From NCBI RefSeq assembly GCF_040529055.1, contig NZ_CP132342.1:3036001-3100000 (forward strand): 64,000 nucleotides of DNA, read 5' to 3'. Position numbers and translations under genes: made by a program. Below the pieces are notes generated by a model. It was not told where the DNA came from. It did no database searches and saw only the letters and a program-made list of their open reading frames with translations. The DNA comes from Xanthomonas sontii. GTDB taxonomy: Bacteria; Pseudomonadota; Gammaproteobacteria; Xanthomonadales; Xanthomonadaceae. Shown here piece after piece: positions 55,222-64,000 of the stretch. Position 1 is the stretch's first letter. Each line of letters opens with the position of its first letter.

Positions 55222-55854
55222 TCAGGGAACCGAATGGGCGAGGAAGCCGGCTTCGGCGAAACGGATGAGTTCGCGGGCGGCGTGGGCACGGTGCGCGCCC
55301 TCGCTGACGCCGGCGGGGCGCTTGATCAGGCCGAAGTCGGCCATGGCGTAGGTCAGGGCGCCGGCCAGGAAATCCAGGCGCCAGTACAGTTCCTGCTTGC
55401 TCAGCCCGGGCACGCAGGCGGCGATGGCCTTGCCGAACTCGCGCAGCACATGGCCGTAGTGGTCGGACAGGAACTGGCGCAGGCTGTCGTTGTTCTCGGC
55501 ATAGGCGCGGGCGATCACCCGCACGAAGGCGCCGCCGCTCTGCCGCTCCTGGGCCATCGCCAGGGCCGGCTCGACGAAGGCCGCCAGCACCGGGCCGAGC
55601 TGGCCGGGATGCTGCCGCTGCGCGGTTTCCAGCTGCGCCATGCGCGCGGCGGTCATTTCGTCCATGCGCCGCCGGAACACCTCGTTGACCAGGTTTTCCT
55701 TGGACCCGAAGTGGTAGTTCACCGCGGCGATGTTGACGTCGGCCTGGCTGGTGACCTGGCGCAGCGAGGTGCCGGAAAAGCCGTGTTGCGCGAACAGTTC
55801 CTCGGCTGCACTGAGGATGCGGTCCTTGGTCGAGAAGTGCGCTTGCTTTGCCAT
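55222..55854 (-). CDS. PsrA-like TetR-family regulator of fatty-acid degradation
   Basis: 210 residues. N-terminal TetR helix-turn-helix (KDRILSAAEELFAQHGFSGTSLRQVTSQADVNIAAVNYHFGSKENLV), very like Pseudomonas PsrA in the VN-AAVNYHFGSK region; the C-terminal part is a helical ligand domain. It heads the fadN-fadA unit, and a PsrA-type site lies just upstream of it. Known PsrA proteins are released from DNA by long-chain fatty acids or acyl-CoA. ATG 55854 preferred over the TTG at 55875. Confidence 0.88.
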   Translation of the reverse strand: MAKQAHFSTKDRILSAAEELFAQHGFSGTSLRQVTSQADVNIAAVNYHFGSKENLVNEVFRRRMDEMTAARMAQLETAQRQHPGQLGPVLAAFVEPALAMAQERQSGGAFVRVIARAYAENNDSLRQFLSDHYGHVLREFGKAIAACVPGLSKQELYWRLDFLAGALTYAMADFGLIKRPAGVSEGAHRAHAARELIRFAEAGFLAHSVP

Positions 55855-55871
55855 GCGGCCGCCAGAATCAA

Positions 55872-55887
55872 TCAAACGATTGTTTGA
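55872..55887. promoter_or_regulatory. PsrA-type operator
   Basis: TCAAAC-GATT-GTTTGA: six-base perfect arms with a 4-nt centre, 17 bp before the regulator's ATG. It fits the PsrA pattern (G/C)AAAC-N2-4-GTTT(G/C). Likely autoregulation of the regulator-fadN-fadA operon. Confidence 0.78.
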
Positions 55888-55968
55888 GTCTAGGCCCGGG
55901 CGGTGGGCGCGTCATGCTGCTTTGCAGCACGATTCAGCCTGGCCGTGCAAAGCCGGCGCCGATTGGAT

Positions 55969-56021
55969 AGAATTGTCCATCGCAATTCTGGCTAAGCCCG
56001 CGTTTTGACGCGGGTTTTTTT
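55969..56021 (+). other. Two hairpins ahead of ndk, second is terminator-like
   Basis: AGAATTG/CAATTCT (55969-55975 and 55983-55989), then CCCGCG-TTTTGA-CGCGGG (55997-56014) followed by seven T. No plus-strand gene precedes them. This could be a short transcript, or attenuation ahead of ndk. Confidence 0.65.
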
Positions 56022-56068
56022 CATGTTAACCTCGGGCCTTCAGTGGCCCGCCCAACGGAGAACTTCCC

Positions 56069-56494
56069 ATGGCGCTGGAGCGCACCCTGTCCATCATCAA
56101 GCCCGATGCCGTCGCCAAGAACGTCATCGGCGAAATCTACTCGCGCTTCGAGAAGGCCGGCCTGAAGGTCGTGGCCGCCAAGTACAAGCAGCTGTCGCGC
56201 CGCGAGGCCGAGGGCTTCTACGCCGTGCACCGCGAGCGTCCGTTCTTCAACGCGCTGGTCGAGTTCATGATCTCCGGCCCGGTGATGATCCAGGCGCTGG
56301 AAGGCGAGAACGCCGTGGCCGCGCACCGCGACCTGCTGGGCGCCACCAACCCGAAGGACGCCGCGCCGGGCACCATCCGCGCCGACTTCGCCGATTCGAT
56401 CGACGCCAACGCCGCGCACGGCTCGGATTCGGTCGAGAACGCCGCCAACGAAGTGGCGTATTTCTTCGCCGCCACTGAAGTGGTTTCGCGCTAA
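56069..56494 (+). CDS. ndk: Nucleoside diphosphate kinase
   Basis: 141 residues, the bacterial standard. [15 protein letters not shown] start and the active-site histidine in [12 protein letters not shown]. Keeps nucleoside triphosphate pools balanced. First gene of a conserved run ndk-rlmN-pilF-rodZ. Confidence 0.97.
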   Translation: MALERTLSIIKPDAVAKNVIGEIYSRFEKAGLKVVAAKYKQLSRREAEGFYAVHRERPFFNALVEFMISGPVMIQALEGENAVAAHRDLLGATNPKDAAPGTIRADFADSIDANAAHGSDSVENAANEVAYFFAATEVVSR

Positions 56495-56505
56495 GCGAGG
56501 TCGTC

Positions 56506-57711
56506 GTGAACGAGGTCGTCCATCCTCCCTTGGCCATCGCCGATCCCGTGCGGACCGGCGCGGCGGCCAAGCAGAATCTGCTCGACCTCGATCGCGAGGG
56601 GCTGGAGCGCTTCTTCGCCGAGACCCTCGGCGAAGCGCGTTACCGCGCCCACCAGGTGATGAAGTGGATCCACCACCGCTACGTCACCGACTTCGACCAG
56701 ATGACCGACCTCGGCAAGGCGCTGCGCGCCAAGCTGCAGCAGCATGCCGAGGTCGTCGTCCCCAATATCGTGTTCGACAAGCCTTCCGCCGACGGCACCC
56801 ACAAGTGGCTGCTGGCGATGGGCGTGGACGGCAAGAACGCGATCGAGACCGTCTACATCCCCGACAAGACCCGCGGCACGCTGTGCGTGTCCTCGCAGGT
56901 CGGCTGCGGCCTCAACTGCACCTTCTGCTCCACCGCCACCCAGGGATTCAACCGCAACCTCTCCACCGCCGAGATCATCGGCCAGGTGTGGGTGGCGGCG
57001 CGGCACCTGGGCAACGTGCCGCACCAGATGCGCCGCCTCACCAACGTGGTGATGATGGGCATGGGCGAGCCGCTGATGAATTTCGACAACGTCGTGCGCG
57101 CGATGAGCGTGATGCGCGACGACCTGGGCTACGGCCTGGCCAACAAGCGCGTGACCCTGTCCACCTCGGGCCTGGTGCCGCAGATCGACCGCCTGTCCAG
57201 CGAGAGCGACGTGTCGCTGGCGGTGTCGCTGCATGCGCCCAACGACGCGCTGCGCGAGACCCTGGTCCCGCTCAACAAGAAGTACCCGATCGCCGAACTG
57301 ATGGACGCCTGTGCGCGCTACCTGCGCGCCAACAAGCGCCGCGAGTCGGTGACCTTCGAATACACCCTGATGAAGGGGATCAACGACCAGCCCGAGCATG
57401 CGCGGCAGCTGGCGCGGCTGATGCGCCAGTTCGACAACGCGGTGCAGGCGTCGAACGCCGGCAAGGTCAACCTGATCCCGTTCAATCCGTTCCCGGGCAC
57501 GCGCTACGAGCGCTCCGGCGAGACCGAGATCCGTGCATTCCAGAAGATCCTGCTGGACGCACAGGTGCTGACCATGGTGCGGCGCACGCGCGGCGACGAC
57601 ATCGATGCGGCCTGCGGGCAGCTCAAGGGGCAGGTCATGGACCGTACCCGCCGGCAGGCCGAGTTCAAGCGCGAATTGCAGACGCGGGCGGATCGGGATG
57701 CGGCGGCGTAG
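56506..57711 (+). CDS. rlmN: Dual-specificity RNA methyltransferase RlmN
   Basis: 401 residues, radical-SAM enzyme. Cluster-binding C-x3-C-x2-C in [12 protein letters not shown] and the second catalytic cysteine near the C-terminus in [12 protein letters not shown]. Methylates C2 of A2503 in 23S rRNA and A37 in tRNAs. GTG start with GAGGT five bases upstream, 11 bp after ndk. Confidence 0.97.
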   Translation: MNEVVHPPLAIADPVRTGAAAKQNLLDLDREGLERFFAETLGEARYRAHQVMKWIHHRYVTDFDQMTDLGKALRAKLQQHAEVVVPNIVFDKPSADGTHKWLLAMGVDGKNAIETVYIPDKTRGTLCVSSQVGCGLNCTFCSTATQGFNRNLSTAEIIGQVWVAARHLGNVPHQMRRLTNVVMMGMGEPLMNFDNVVRAMSVMRDDLGYGLANKRVTLSTSGLVPQIDRLSSESDVSLAVSLHAPNDALRETLVPLNKKYPIAELMDACARYLRANKRRESVTFEYTLMKGINDQPEHARQLARLMRQFDNAVQASNAGKVNLIPFNPFPGTRYERSGETEIRAFQKILLDAQVLTMVRRTRGDDIDAACGQLKGQVMDRTRRQAEFKRELQTRADRDAAA

Positions 57712-58516
57712 CCAAGGGCGTTCCATCGCGGTGGTGGCGATCGCAGTGCTGGCCTTGCCGGGCTGCAACTGGATCGCTGCCAAGACCGGCACCGTGCGCA
57801 CCGCCGAACAGGTGCAGCCGCATTATTCCTTCCGCGACAGCCGCGCGGTGAAGTCGCGCGTGGCCTTGCAGGAACAACTCGGCCTGGCCGCCAACGGGCT
57901 CGCCTCCAACGACCTGGACGCTGCGCAGACGCACGCGCGCAAGGCGCTGGCAGTGGACGCCGACTCGGTCGACGCACTGACCGTGCTGGCGGTGGTCGCC
58001 GATCGCAAGGGCGATGCCGCGACCGCCGGCGGGTACTACCGCAAGGCCGCCGAGCTGGCGCCGAGCAACGGCGCGACCTTGAACAACTACGGTGCCTGGC
58101 TGTGCGCGAACGGCTCGCCGGCGGAGTCGCTGGCCTGGTTCGACCGCGCGCTCGCGCTGCAGGACTACGCCACGCCGGCCTCGGCGCTGGCCAACGCCGG
58201 CGGCTGCGCACTGCAGGTCGGCCAGCGCGAGCGTGGCGAGCGCGACCTGCGCAAGGCGCTGGAGCTGGATCCGGACAACGCGTACGCACTCGAGGCGATG
58301 GCCCGCAACGAGGTCGCGCAAGGGCGCTTTTTCGAGGCGCGGGCCTTCTCCGAGCGGCGTCTGGCGGCTGCGCCTGCCACCGCTTCCGTGTTACAACTTG
58401 CTATTCAGATTGAGCAAAGGCTGGGCGACAAGGCTGCCGCCGGCCGTTACCAACAGCGGTTGCGCAAGGAGTTTCCCGACGCCGCGACCACGACACCCGG
58501 GGCTAGTGCATTGTGA
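57698..58516 (+). CDS. pilF: Type IV pilus biogenesis protein PilF/PilW
   Basis: 272 residues. Lipoprotein signal with VLALPGC (lipobox Cys near 23), then several TPR helices ([43 protein letters not shown]...). PilF is the pilotin that places the PilQ secretin in the outer membrane. Overlaps rlmN by 14 bp and rodZ by 4 bp, so the three are likely co-translated. Confidence 0.92.
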   Translation: MRRRSQGRSIAVVAIAVLALPGCNWIAAKTGTVRTAEQVQPHYSFRDSRAVKSRVALQEQLGLAANGLASNDLDAAQTHARKALAVDADSVDALTVLAVVADRKGDAATAGGYYRKAAELAPSNGATLNNYGAWLCANGSPAESLAWFDRALALQDYATPASALANAGGCALQVGQRERGERDLRKALELDPDNAYALEAMARNEVAQGRFFEARAFSERRLAAAPATASVLQLAIQIEQRLGDKAAAGRYQQRLRKEFPDAATTTPGASAL

Positions 58517-59388
58517 TCAGTGATTCCAATCCGAACGCTTTCGATGGCGCCAAAGGCTGCGGGCAACAGCTCCGCGAAGCGCGCGAAGCGGCCGGCCTGA
58601 GCATCGACGACGTCGGCAGCCGACTGCGCATGCCGGTGCATGTGGTGCAGGCACTCGAGTCGGAGCAGTGGCAGCGCCTTGGCGCGCCGGTCTTTGTCCG
58701 CGGGCAGCTGCGCAGCTACGCGCGCCTGCTCGGCGTCGACTTGGAGCCCTTGCTGCAGACCGCGCAGATCGCGCCGGTGCAGCCGGTCGAATTGATCAGC
58801 CACACGCACACGCCGCCGCTGCGGCGCATGCTCGAGAGCGCCACGCGGCGCATGGTCTACGTGGTGATCACCGCCGGATTGGCGGTACCGGTGTGGTACG
58901 CCACCCGTAGCCATTTCGCCGACGAAGGCGGCCCCAGCACCGCCTCGCTGGACGTGGTGCCGGGCACGCCGGGCACGACCGCTGCCGCGACGGCGACGCC
59001 GGCCAACGGCGCTGCTGCTTCGGTGCCGACCACGTCGGCGACCGCGCGTCCGGCGCCAAGCGCCGCGGCGCCGTACATCGCGTCGCTGACGCCGATGCCG
59101 CGTCCGGCGGCGGAGCCGGAGAAGAACAGTCTGAGCCTGTCGTTCCAGGGCGATAGCTGGGTGCAGATCCTCGCGCCCGACGGCACGCCGGTGGAGAAGG
59201 CACTGCTGAAGGCCGGCGAGACCCGCACGTACGCGCCGGGGCAGGTCGGACGTGTGGTGCTGGGCAATGCCTCGGCGGTCCAGGTTCAGCAATCCGGGAG
59301 TACCGTGGATCTGACTCCGTTCAGGCGCGCGAACGTGGCGCGCTTTGCGGTATCCTCTGACGGTTCCGTGGTGCCCGCCTCCGAGTGA
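58513..59388 (+). CDS. rodZ: RodZ-like cell-shape protein
   Basis: 291 residues. Cytosolic helix-turn-helix (about 15-75: QQLREAREAAGLSIDDVGSRLRM), one membrane helix (about 112-130), a Thr/Ala linker and a C-terminal DUF4115 beta domain (LSLSFQGDSWVQILAPDG). Links MreB to the wall-synthesis complex. The GTG overlaps the pilF stop (GTGA). In enterobacteria ispG and hisS follow; here yfgM comes next. Confidence 0.92.
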   Translation: MISDSNPNAFDGAKGCGQQLREAREAAGLSIDDVGSRLRMPVHVVQALESEQWQRLGAPVFVRGQLRSYARLLGVDLEPLLQTAQIAPVQPVELISHTHTPPLRRMLESATRRMVYVVITAGLAVPVWYATRSHFADEGGPSTASLDVVPGTPGTTAAATATPANGAAASVPTTSATARPAPSAAAPYIASLTPMPRPAAEPEKNSLSLSFQGDSWVQILAPDGTPVEKALLKAGETRTYAPGQVGRVVLGNASAVQVQQSGSTVDLTPFRRANVARFAVSSDGSVVPASE

Positions 59389-59452
59389 CGGCGGCGCGGT
59401 TCCTCATCTTCAACATTTCATGTCCCGTCGCAGCGGCGGGGCGAGAGTACGC

Positions 59453-60091
59453 ATGGCGATTGACGACCTGCTCGACGAGCACGAACAAAGCGAACGCGTC
59501 CGCACTTGGCTCAGGAAGAACGGCGCCGGCCTGATCGGCGGCATCGTCCTGGGCCTTGGCGCGATCATCGGCTGGCAGTGGTGGACCAAGCAGCGGTCCA
59601 ACGATCTGGCCCAGGCCAACGTCCGCTACGAAGCGGTGCTCAAGAGCATCCAAGCCAATCAGCTGGACAAGGCGGCCAAGGACATGGCCGAACTGCAGCA
59701 GGGCTCGACCAACATCTACGCCGAACTGGCGGCGCTGCGCCTGGCCAAGGCGCAGGTCGATGCCGGCAAGTCCGATGCCGCGTTGACCACGCTGCGCGCG
59801 CTCAAGGCCGACGGCGAAATGAAGGTGCTGGTCGACCATCGCGTGGCGCGGTTGCTGATTTCCGGCGGCAAGCCGCAGGACGCGCTGGCGCTGGTGGCCT
59901 CGGCCACCGATTCGCAAGGTCTGGAGATTCGCGGCGATGCGCTGATCGCGCAGGGCAAGCGCGAGGCGGCGCGCGATGCGTACGCCAAGGCGCTGACCAG
60001 CCTGGACGTGGCCTCGCCGCAGCGGCGCGTGGTCGAAACGAAATTGATGGATGCGGGCGGCAGCGTGCCGAATGCCGCGGAGCCGATCTGA
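59453..60091 (+). CDS. yfgM: YfgM-family translocon/BAM-associated TPR protein
   Basis: 212 residues. A short cytosolic lead (MAIDDLLDEHEQSERVRTWL), one membrane helix (GLIGGIVLGLGAIIGWQWW) and periplasmic TPR-like helices match YfgM, which binds the Sec translocon and periplasmic chaperones. The stop overlaps the bamB ATG. An earlier Met at 59420 is possible. Confidence 0.9.
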   Translation: MAIDDLLDEHEQSERVRTWLRKNGAGLIGGIVLGLGAIIGWQWWTKQRSNDLAQANVRYEAVLKSIQANQLDKAAKDMAELQQGSTNIYAELAALRLAKAQVDAGKSDAALTTLRALKADGEMKVLVDHRVARLLISGGKPQDALALVASATDSQGLEIRGDALIAQGKREAARDAYAKALTSLDVASPQRRVVETKLMDAGGSVPNAAEPI

Positions 60092-61446
60092 TGAAGGTAG
60101 TCATGTTCAAGCGTGTCGCCACCGTGGCCCTGCTGGGTCTGGCCTTGTCGGGCTGCACCACCGTCAAGGGCTGGTTCGCCGGCAAGGATGCGGCCGCCAA
60201 GAAAGCCGCCGAGCCGGCCGAACTGGTGAAGTTCACCCCGTCGGTGAAGGTGGTGAAGCTGTGGTCCACCGACGCCGGCAAGGGTGAGCGCCAGATCGGC
60301 GTGCGCCAGCGCCCGGTAGTCGCCGACGGCAAGGTGTATGCGGCCGCGACCTCCGGCACGGTGTACGCGCTGGATCTGCAGACCGGCAAGACCATTTGGG
60401 AATACGACGCCAAGCAGGCGCGCAAGCAGCAGCTGTCGCAGGCCGAGGACCAGCCGAAGAGCCAGGTCGAGAGCGAGTCCGGCAAGAACCTGTCCAAGGA
60501 CGAGCGCGCCGCCTACAAGCAGCGCCTGCGCAACGAGAAGCAGCAGGCCAAGGAGCGCAAGCGGCTCGAGAAGAAGCGTCCGCTGCCGCGTTTTGCCGGT
60601 GGTCCGGGCGTGGGCGACGGCCTGGTGGTCGTCGGTGCGCTGGACGGCGCCGTGATCGCGCTCGATGCCGCCAACGGCACCGAGAAGTGGCGCGCCAAGG
60701 TGCCCAACGAAGTGATCGCTGCGCCGGTGATCGCGCAGAACATGGTGTTCGTGCGCAGCAACGACGGCCGCACCACCGCCTTCGATGCGGCGACCGGGCA
60801 GCAGCGCTGGTTCAATGCGCAGGAACTGCCGAGCCTGACCGTGCGCGGCAATGCGCCGGTGGTGGCGGGTCCGGGCGTGCTGTTCATCGGCAACGACGAC
60901 GGCACCCTGGCCGCGCTGGCGATGCAGGACGGTCGCGTGCTGTGGGAGCAGACCATCGGCGTGCCGGAAGGCCGCACCGAGCTGGAGCGCATGGCCGACG
61001 TCGACGGCGCTCCGGTGCTCGACGGCACCACGCTGTATGCGACCAGCTTCAAGAACGAGACCGTGGCGCTGGAAGGCCCGAGCGGCCGCCCGCTGTGGAA
61101 CCGCGATCATGGCGGCGCCGGCGGTGTCGGCGTCAGTTCCGGCAACGTGGTGGTGGCCGACAACGCCGGCACCGTGTGGGCGCTGGACAAGGCCTCCGGA
61201 TCGGCCATGTGGTCGCAGCCGGGGCTGGCGCGCCGGTCGCTGACCGGCGTGGCGATCCAGGGCGATTACGCCGTGGTCGGCGACTACAAGGGCTATCTGC
61301 ACTGGCTCCGGCTCGACAACGGCGAGTTCGCCGCGCGCGAGCGGGTCGGCCGCAAGCCGCTGGTGGCGCAGCCGGTGGTCGCGGACGGGATCCTGCTGAT
61401 GCAGAACACGAAAGGCGACCTGACCGCGTTCCGGTTGGGTCAATAA
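60091..61446 (+). CDS. bamB: Outer-membrane assembly lipoprotein BamB with charged insert
   Basis: 451 residues; the family is usually near 390. Lipobox LALSGC (Cys 22). Beta-propeller blades with YALDLQTGKTIWEY, IALDAANGTEKWRA, TAFDAATGQQRW and WALDKASGSAMW repeats. Residues about 107-167, between the first and second blade, form a Lys/Glu/Gln-rich, probably helical insertion (QARKQQLSQAEDQPKSQ to LEKKRPLPRF) that accounts for the extra length. BamB binds BamA and helps insert outer-membrane proteins. Confidence 0.94.
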   Translation: MKVVMFKRVATVALLGLALSGCTTVKGWFAGKDAAAKKAAEPAELVKFTPSVKVVKLWSTDAGKGERQIGVRQRPVVADGKVYAAATSGTVYALDLQTGKTIWEYDAKQARKQQLSQAEDQPKSQVESESGKNLSKDERAAYKQRLRNEKQQAKERKRLEKKRPLPRFAGGPGVGDGLVVVGALDGAVIALDAANGTEKWRAKVPNEVIAAPVIAQNMVFVRSNDGRTTAFDAATGQQRWFNAQELPSLTVRGNAPVVAGPGVLFIGNDDGTLAALAMQDGRVLWEQTIGVPEGRTELERMADVDGAPVLDGTTLYATSFKNETVALEGPSGRPLWNRDHGGAGGVGVSSGNVVVADNAGTVWALDKASGSAMWSQPGLARRSLTGVAIQGDYAVVGDYKGYLHWLRLDNGEFAARERVGRKPLVAQPVVADGILLMQNTKGDLTAFRLGQ

Positions 61447-61464
61447 CAAGAGAAGGATGTCGCG

Positions 61465-62862
61465 ATGCTGCCGCTGGTCGCCCTGGTTGGACGGCCGAAT
61501 GTCGGCAAGTCCACGCTGTTCAATGCGCTGACGCGCAGCCGTGACGCGCTGGTCCACGACCAGCCCGGCGTCACCCGCGACCGCCACTACGGGGTATGCC
61601 GGCTGCAGCCGGAAACCCCGTTCGTGATCGTCGACACCGGCGGCATCTCCGGCGAAGAGGAAGGCCTGGCCGGCGCCACTGCCGAGCAGGCGCGCGCCGC
61701 CGCCGGCGAGGCCGACCTGATCCTGTTCGTGGTCGACGGTCGCGAGGGATCGTCCGCGCTCGACGACGAGATCCTGGCCTGGCTGCGCAAGCTGGCGCGG
61801 CCGACCCTGCTGCTGATCAACAAGATCGACGGCACCGACGAGGACCAGGTGCGCGCCGAATTCGCGCGCTACGGTCTCGGCGACGCCATCGCGGTCTCCG
61901 CCGCGCATCGCCACGGCATCGACGACCTGCTTGACGAGGTCCTGGAGCGGCTGCCGGAAGAGGGCGCCGGCGAGACCCTGGACACCGATCCGGCGCGCAT
62001 GCGCATCGCCTTCGTCGGCCGCCCGAACGTGGGCAAGTCGACCCTGGTCAATCGCCTGCTGGGCGAGGAGCGCATGATCGCCTCCGAGGTGCCCGGCACC
62101 ACCCGCGACTCGATCGCGGTGGATCTGGAGCGCGACGGCCGCCTGTACCGGCTGATCGACACCGCCGGCCTGCGTCGCCGCGGCCGCGTCGAGGAGGCAG
62201 TGGAGAAGTTCAGCGCGTTCAAGACGCTGCAGGCGATCGAGCAATGCCAGGTCGCGGTGCTGATGCTCGATGCCGGCGAGGGCGTGACCGATCAGGACGC
62301 GACCGTGCTCGGCGCGATCCTCGATGCCGGCCGTGCCCTGGTGGTGGCGATCAACAAGTGGGACGGGCAGAGCGACTACCAGCGTGCCCAGGCCGAAGAC
62401 CTGCTGTCGCGCAAGCTTGGCTTCGTGGCCTGGGCCGAGGCGGTGCGCATTTCGGCCAAGCACGGCTCGGGCATGCGCGAACTGTTCCAGGCGATCCATC
62501 GCGCGCACGCCTCGGCGGTGCGCGAGTTCAGCACCAGCGAAGTCAACCAGGCGCTGGAAATCGCCTACGAGAGCAATCCGCCGCCGAGCATCCGCGGCCA
62601 CGTCTCCAAGCTGCGCTACGTGCATCCGGGCGGTAGCAATCCGCCGACCTTCATCGTCCACGGCACGCGCCTGAAGGTGCTGCCGGAGTCGTACAAGCGC
62701 TACCTGGAGAACTTCTTCCGCAAGCGCTTCAAGCTGGTCGGCACGCCGGTGCGCTTCATGTTCCGCGAAGGCGCCAATCCGTACGAAGGCAAGAAGAACG
62801 TGCTGACCGAGCGCCAGATCGCCAAGAAGCGGCGCCTGATGAAGCACGTCCGCGGCAAGTAG
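61465..62862 (+). CDS. der: GTPase Der (EngA)
   Basis: 465 residues with two tandem GTPase domains: GRPNVGKS P-loops at about 8-15 and 188-195, NKID and NKWD base-recognition motifs, and a C-terminal KH-like domain (about 355-440). Needed for 50S ribosome assembly. Follows bamB by 18 bp, as in most gammaproteobacteria. Confidence 0.97.
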   Translation: MLPLVALVGRPNVGKSTLFNALTRSRDALVHDQPGVTRDRHYGVCRLQPETPFVIVDTGGISGEEEGLAGATAEQARAAAGEADLILFVVDGREGSSALDDEILAWLRKLARPTLLLINKIDGTDEDQVRAEFARYGLGDAIAVSAAHRHGIDDLLDEVLERLPEEGAGETLDTDPARMRIAFVGRPNVGKSTLVNRLLGEERMIASEVPGTTRDSIAVDLERDGRLYRLIDTAGLRRRGRVEEAVEKFSAFKTLQAIEQCQVAVLMLDAGEGVTDQDATVLGAILDAGRALVVAINKWDGQSDYQRAQAEDLLSRKLGFVAWAEAVRISAKHGSGMRELFQAIHRAHASAVREFSTSEVNQALEIAYESNPPPSIRGHVSKLRYVHPGGSNPPTFIVHGTRLKVLPESYKRYLENFFRKRFKLVGTPVRFMFREGANPYEGKKNVLTERQIAKKRRLMKHVRGK

Positions 62863-62866
62863 CCGC

Positions 62867-63481
62867 ATGATGGACAAGCGGCGCGCGATCACCCTCGGCA
62901 TTCTCGCCGGCGGCCGCGCGCAACGCCTGGGCGGCTGCGACAAGGCCTGGCTGCAGCGCGACGGGCAGGCGCAGGTGCAATGGCTGGTTCAGGCGCTGGC
63001 GCCTCAGGTCGCCCAAGTGCTGGTCAGCGCCAACCGCAGCTTGCCGCGCTATGCCGCCATCGGCCTGCAGGCCGTGCCGGACCGTGTCGCGGCACCGGCC
63101 GGGGCGGAACGTTCCTTGGGGCCGATCGCCGGGCTTGACGCGCTTGCCGCCGCCTGTGCCACGCCCTGGCTGCTGACCGTGCCGGTCGATATCTGCGTGT
63201 TGCCGCGTGATCTGCCTGCGGTGCTGGCCGCAGCCGCAGCCGCTGACGAGTGCGATGGCGCCTGGGTCGAGGATGCCGCCGGCGCGCAGCCGCTGGTGGC
63301 GCTGTACCGATTGGCCGCGCTGCGCCCGGCGCTGGAGGAGGGGCTGGCGGCGGGTCGGTATGCGCCGCGTGCCTTGCAGCAGCGCCTGCGGATGCGGCCG
63401 GTGCCGCTGCCGGAGATCGTGCTGGGCAATCTGAACACGCCGCAGGATCTGGCCGCAGCGGGTATCCTGCCGCCATCATGA
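62867..63481 (+). CDS. mobA: Molybdenum cofactor guanylyltransferase MobA
   Basis: 204 residues. Nucleotide-binding start LAGGRAQRLGGCDKAWL, a standard MobA motif with Gln-Arg-Leu in place of the frequent Ser-Arg-Met, then VPVDICVLPRDL. Adds GMP to molybdopterin. Four bases after der; overlaps moeA by ATGA. Confidence 0.93.
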   Translation: MMDKRRAITLGILAGGRAQRLGGCDKAWLQRDGQAQVQWLVQALAPQVAQVLVSANRSLPRYAAIGLQAVPDRVAAPAGAERSLGPIAGLDALAAACATPWLLTVPVDICVLPRDLPAVLAAAAAADECDGAWVEDAAGAQPLVALYRLAALRPALEEGLAAGRYAPRALQQRLRMRPVPLPEIVLGNLNTPQDLAAAGILPPS

Positions 63482-64000
63482 CCGACTATCCCTCCCGGAT
63501 CGCCTACACCGACGCGCTGGCGATCGTCGCTGCCGCGGCGCGTGCCCGTCCCGTCAACAGCGAGCGCCTTGCAGCGTCGCGTGCCGATGGCCGCATCCTG
63601 CTGGAGCCGCTGGATGCGCCGATCGACCTGCCGCCGTTCGCCAACAGCGCGATGGATGGCTTCGCGCTGCGCCATGCCGATCTGACCCCGGGGGCGGCGA
63701 CCGACTTGCGGCTGGCCGGCGAGCAGTTCGCCGGCGCCGATCGGCACCAGGCGCTCGCGCCCGGCGAATGCCTGCGGGTCACGACCGGCGCGCCACTGCC
63801 GGCCGGGTCCGATACGGTGGTCATCAAGGAGAACGTGCACGAGCATGACGGCGTGGTGCAGATCCCCGCCGACGTCGCCGTCGGCGCACACGTGCGGGCG
63901 CGCGGCGAAGACGTGCGCGCCGGCGAGCGTGTGCTCGAGGCCGGCATGCTGTTGACGCCTTCGCGCATCGGCCTGGCCGCGGCCTTGGGCGTGGACCAGC
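63478..64000 (+). CDS. moeA: Molybdopterin molybdenumtransferase MoeA, 3' truncated
   Basis: 174 codons are visible before the window edge. The reading frame begins MTDYPSRIAYTDALAIV and continues with PIDLPPFANSAMDGFALRH, a clear MoeA signature, then CLRVTTGAPLPAGSDTVV. Inserts molybdate into molybdopterin. ATG 63478 overlaps the mobA stop, so both steps of cofactor completion are coupled. Confidence 0.95.
   Translation, partial: MTDYPSRIAYTDALAIVAAAARARPVNSERLAASRADGRILLEPLDAPIDLPPFANSAMDGFALRHADLTPGAATDLRLAGEQFAGADRHQALAPGECLRVTTGAPLPAGSDTVVIKENVHEHDGVVQIPADVAVGAHVRARGEDVRAGERVLEAGMLLTPSRIGLAAALGVDQ

Noticed and set aside
59716..62943. 1075-residue minus-strand frame
   Set aside because: Covers yfgM, bamB and der on the opposite strand; shadow composition and no motif.

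Overview
The window is high-GC DNA (roughly two thirds G+C by eye) that is almost fully coded. It looks like the chromosome of a Xanthomonas-type gammaproteobacterium. Reasons: extragenic palindromes built on GCGGCTTCAGCCGC and GGGAATGGGGAATCGGG that are typical of xanthomonads, several TonB-like proteins, a RodZ/PilF/BamB/Der cluster, and split pieces of the serC-pheA-aroA-cmk-rpsA-ihfB supraoperon. Genus is inferred, species is not determinable from what I can see.

Layout. 1-6.8 kb: the end of pheA, a repeat-rich gap, aroA, a small membrane protein, a TonB-type protein, serS and a LysR regulator. 7.0-11.1 kb: tRNA-Ser(UGA), then about 0.95 kb of clearly AT-richer DNA with one gene (zinc-ribbon plus HEPN-like RNDVVH motif), then a tightly coupled four-gene cluster of unknown membrane proteins. 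11.5-17.6 kb: DUF3617 lipoprotein, DUF2252 protein, a three-gene operon (DUF2239, DUF1330-like, alpha/beta hydrolase) behind a promoter overlaid by a palindrome, a GNAT enzyme, a candidate small RNA and a GacA/UvrY-like regulator. 18.1-30.4 kb: rne, rluC, a His-tailed DUF3300 lipoprotein beside zupT, a TonB-like lipoprotein overlapping phhB, nfuA, a proline-rich membrane protein and two cytochromes c. 30.6-42.5 kb: an RND adaptor with two permeases, a TraB-type membrane protein, and aguB/aguA (agmatine to putrescine). 42.5-51.2 kb: rpmJ (zinc-free type), cmk, rpsA, ihfB, lapA, lapB, a WecA/WbpL-like transferase, a CapD/WbpM-like dehydratase and galU, that is translation plus envelope-polysaccharide functions. 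51.4-55.9 kb: thiolase, FadN-type bifunctional enzyme and a PsrA-like TetR regulator with a matching operator, forming a beta-oxidation unit. 56-64 kb: ndk, rlmN, pilF, rodZ, yfgM, bamB, der, mobA and the start of moeA.

Most of the window is housekeeping. The least explained parts are the AT-rich HEPN-like gene next to the tRNA, the four-gene membrane cluster beside it, the operator-controlled DUF2239 operon, the apparent permuted-kinase layout of the DUF2252 protein, and the putative small RNA ahead of the GacA-like gene. Coordinates and motifs were read by eye; no searches were run.
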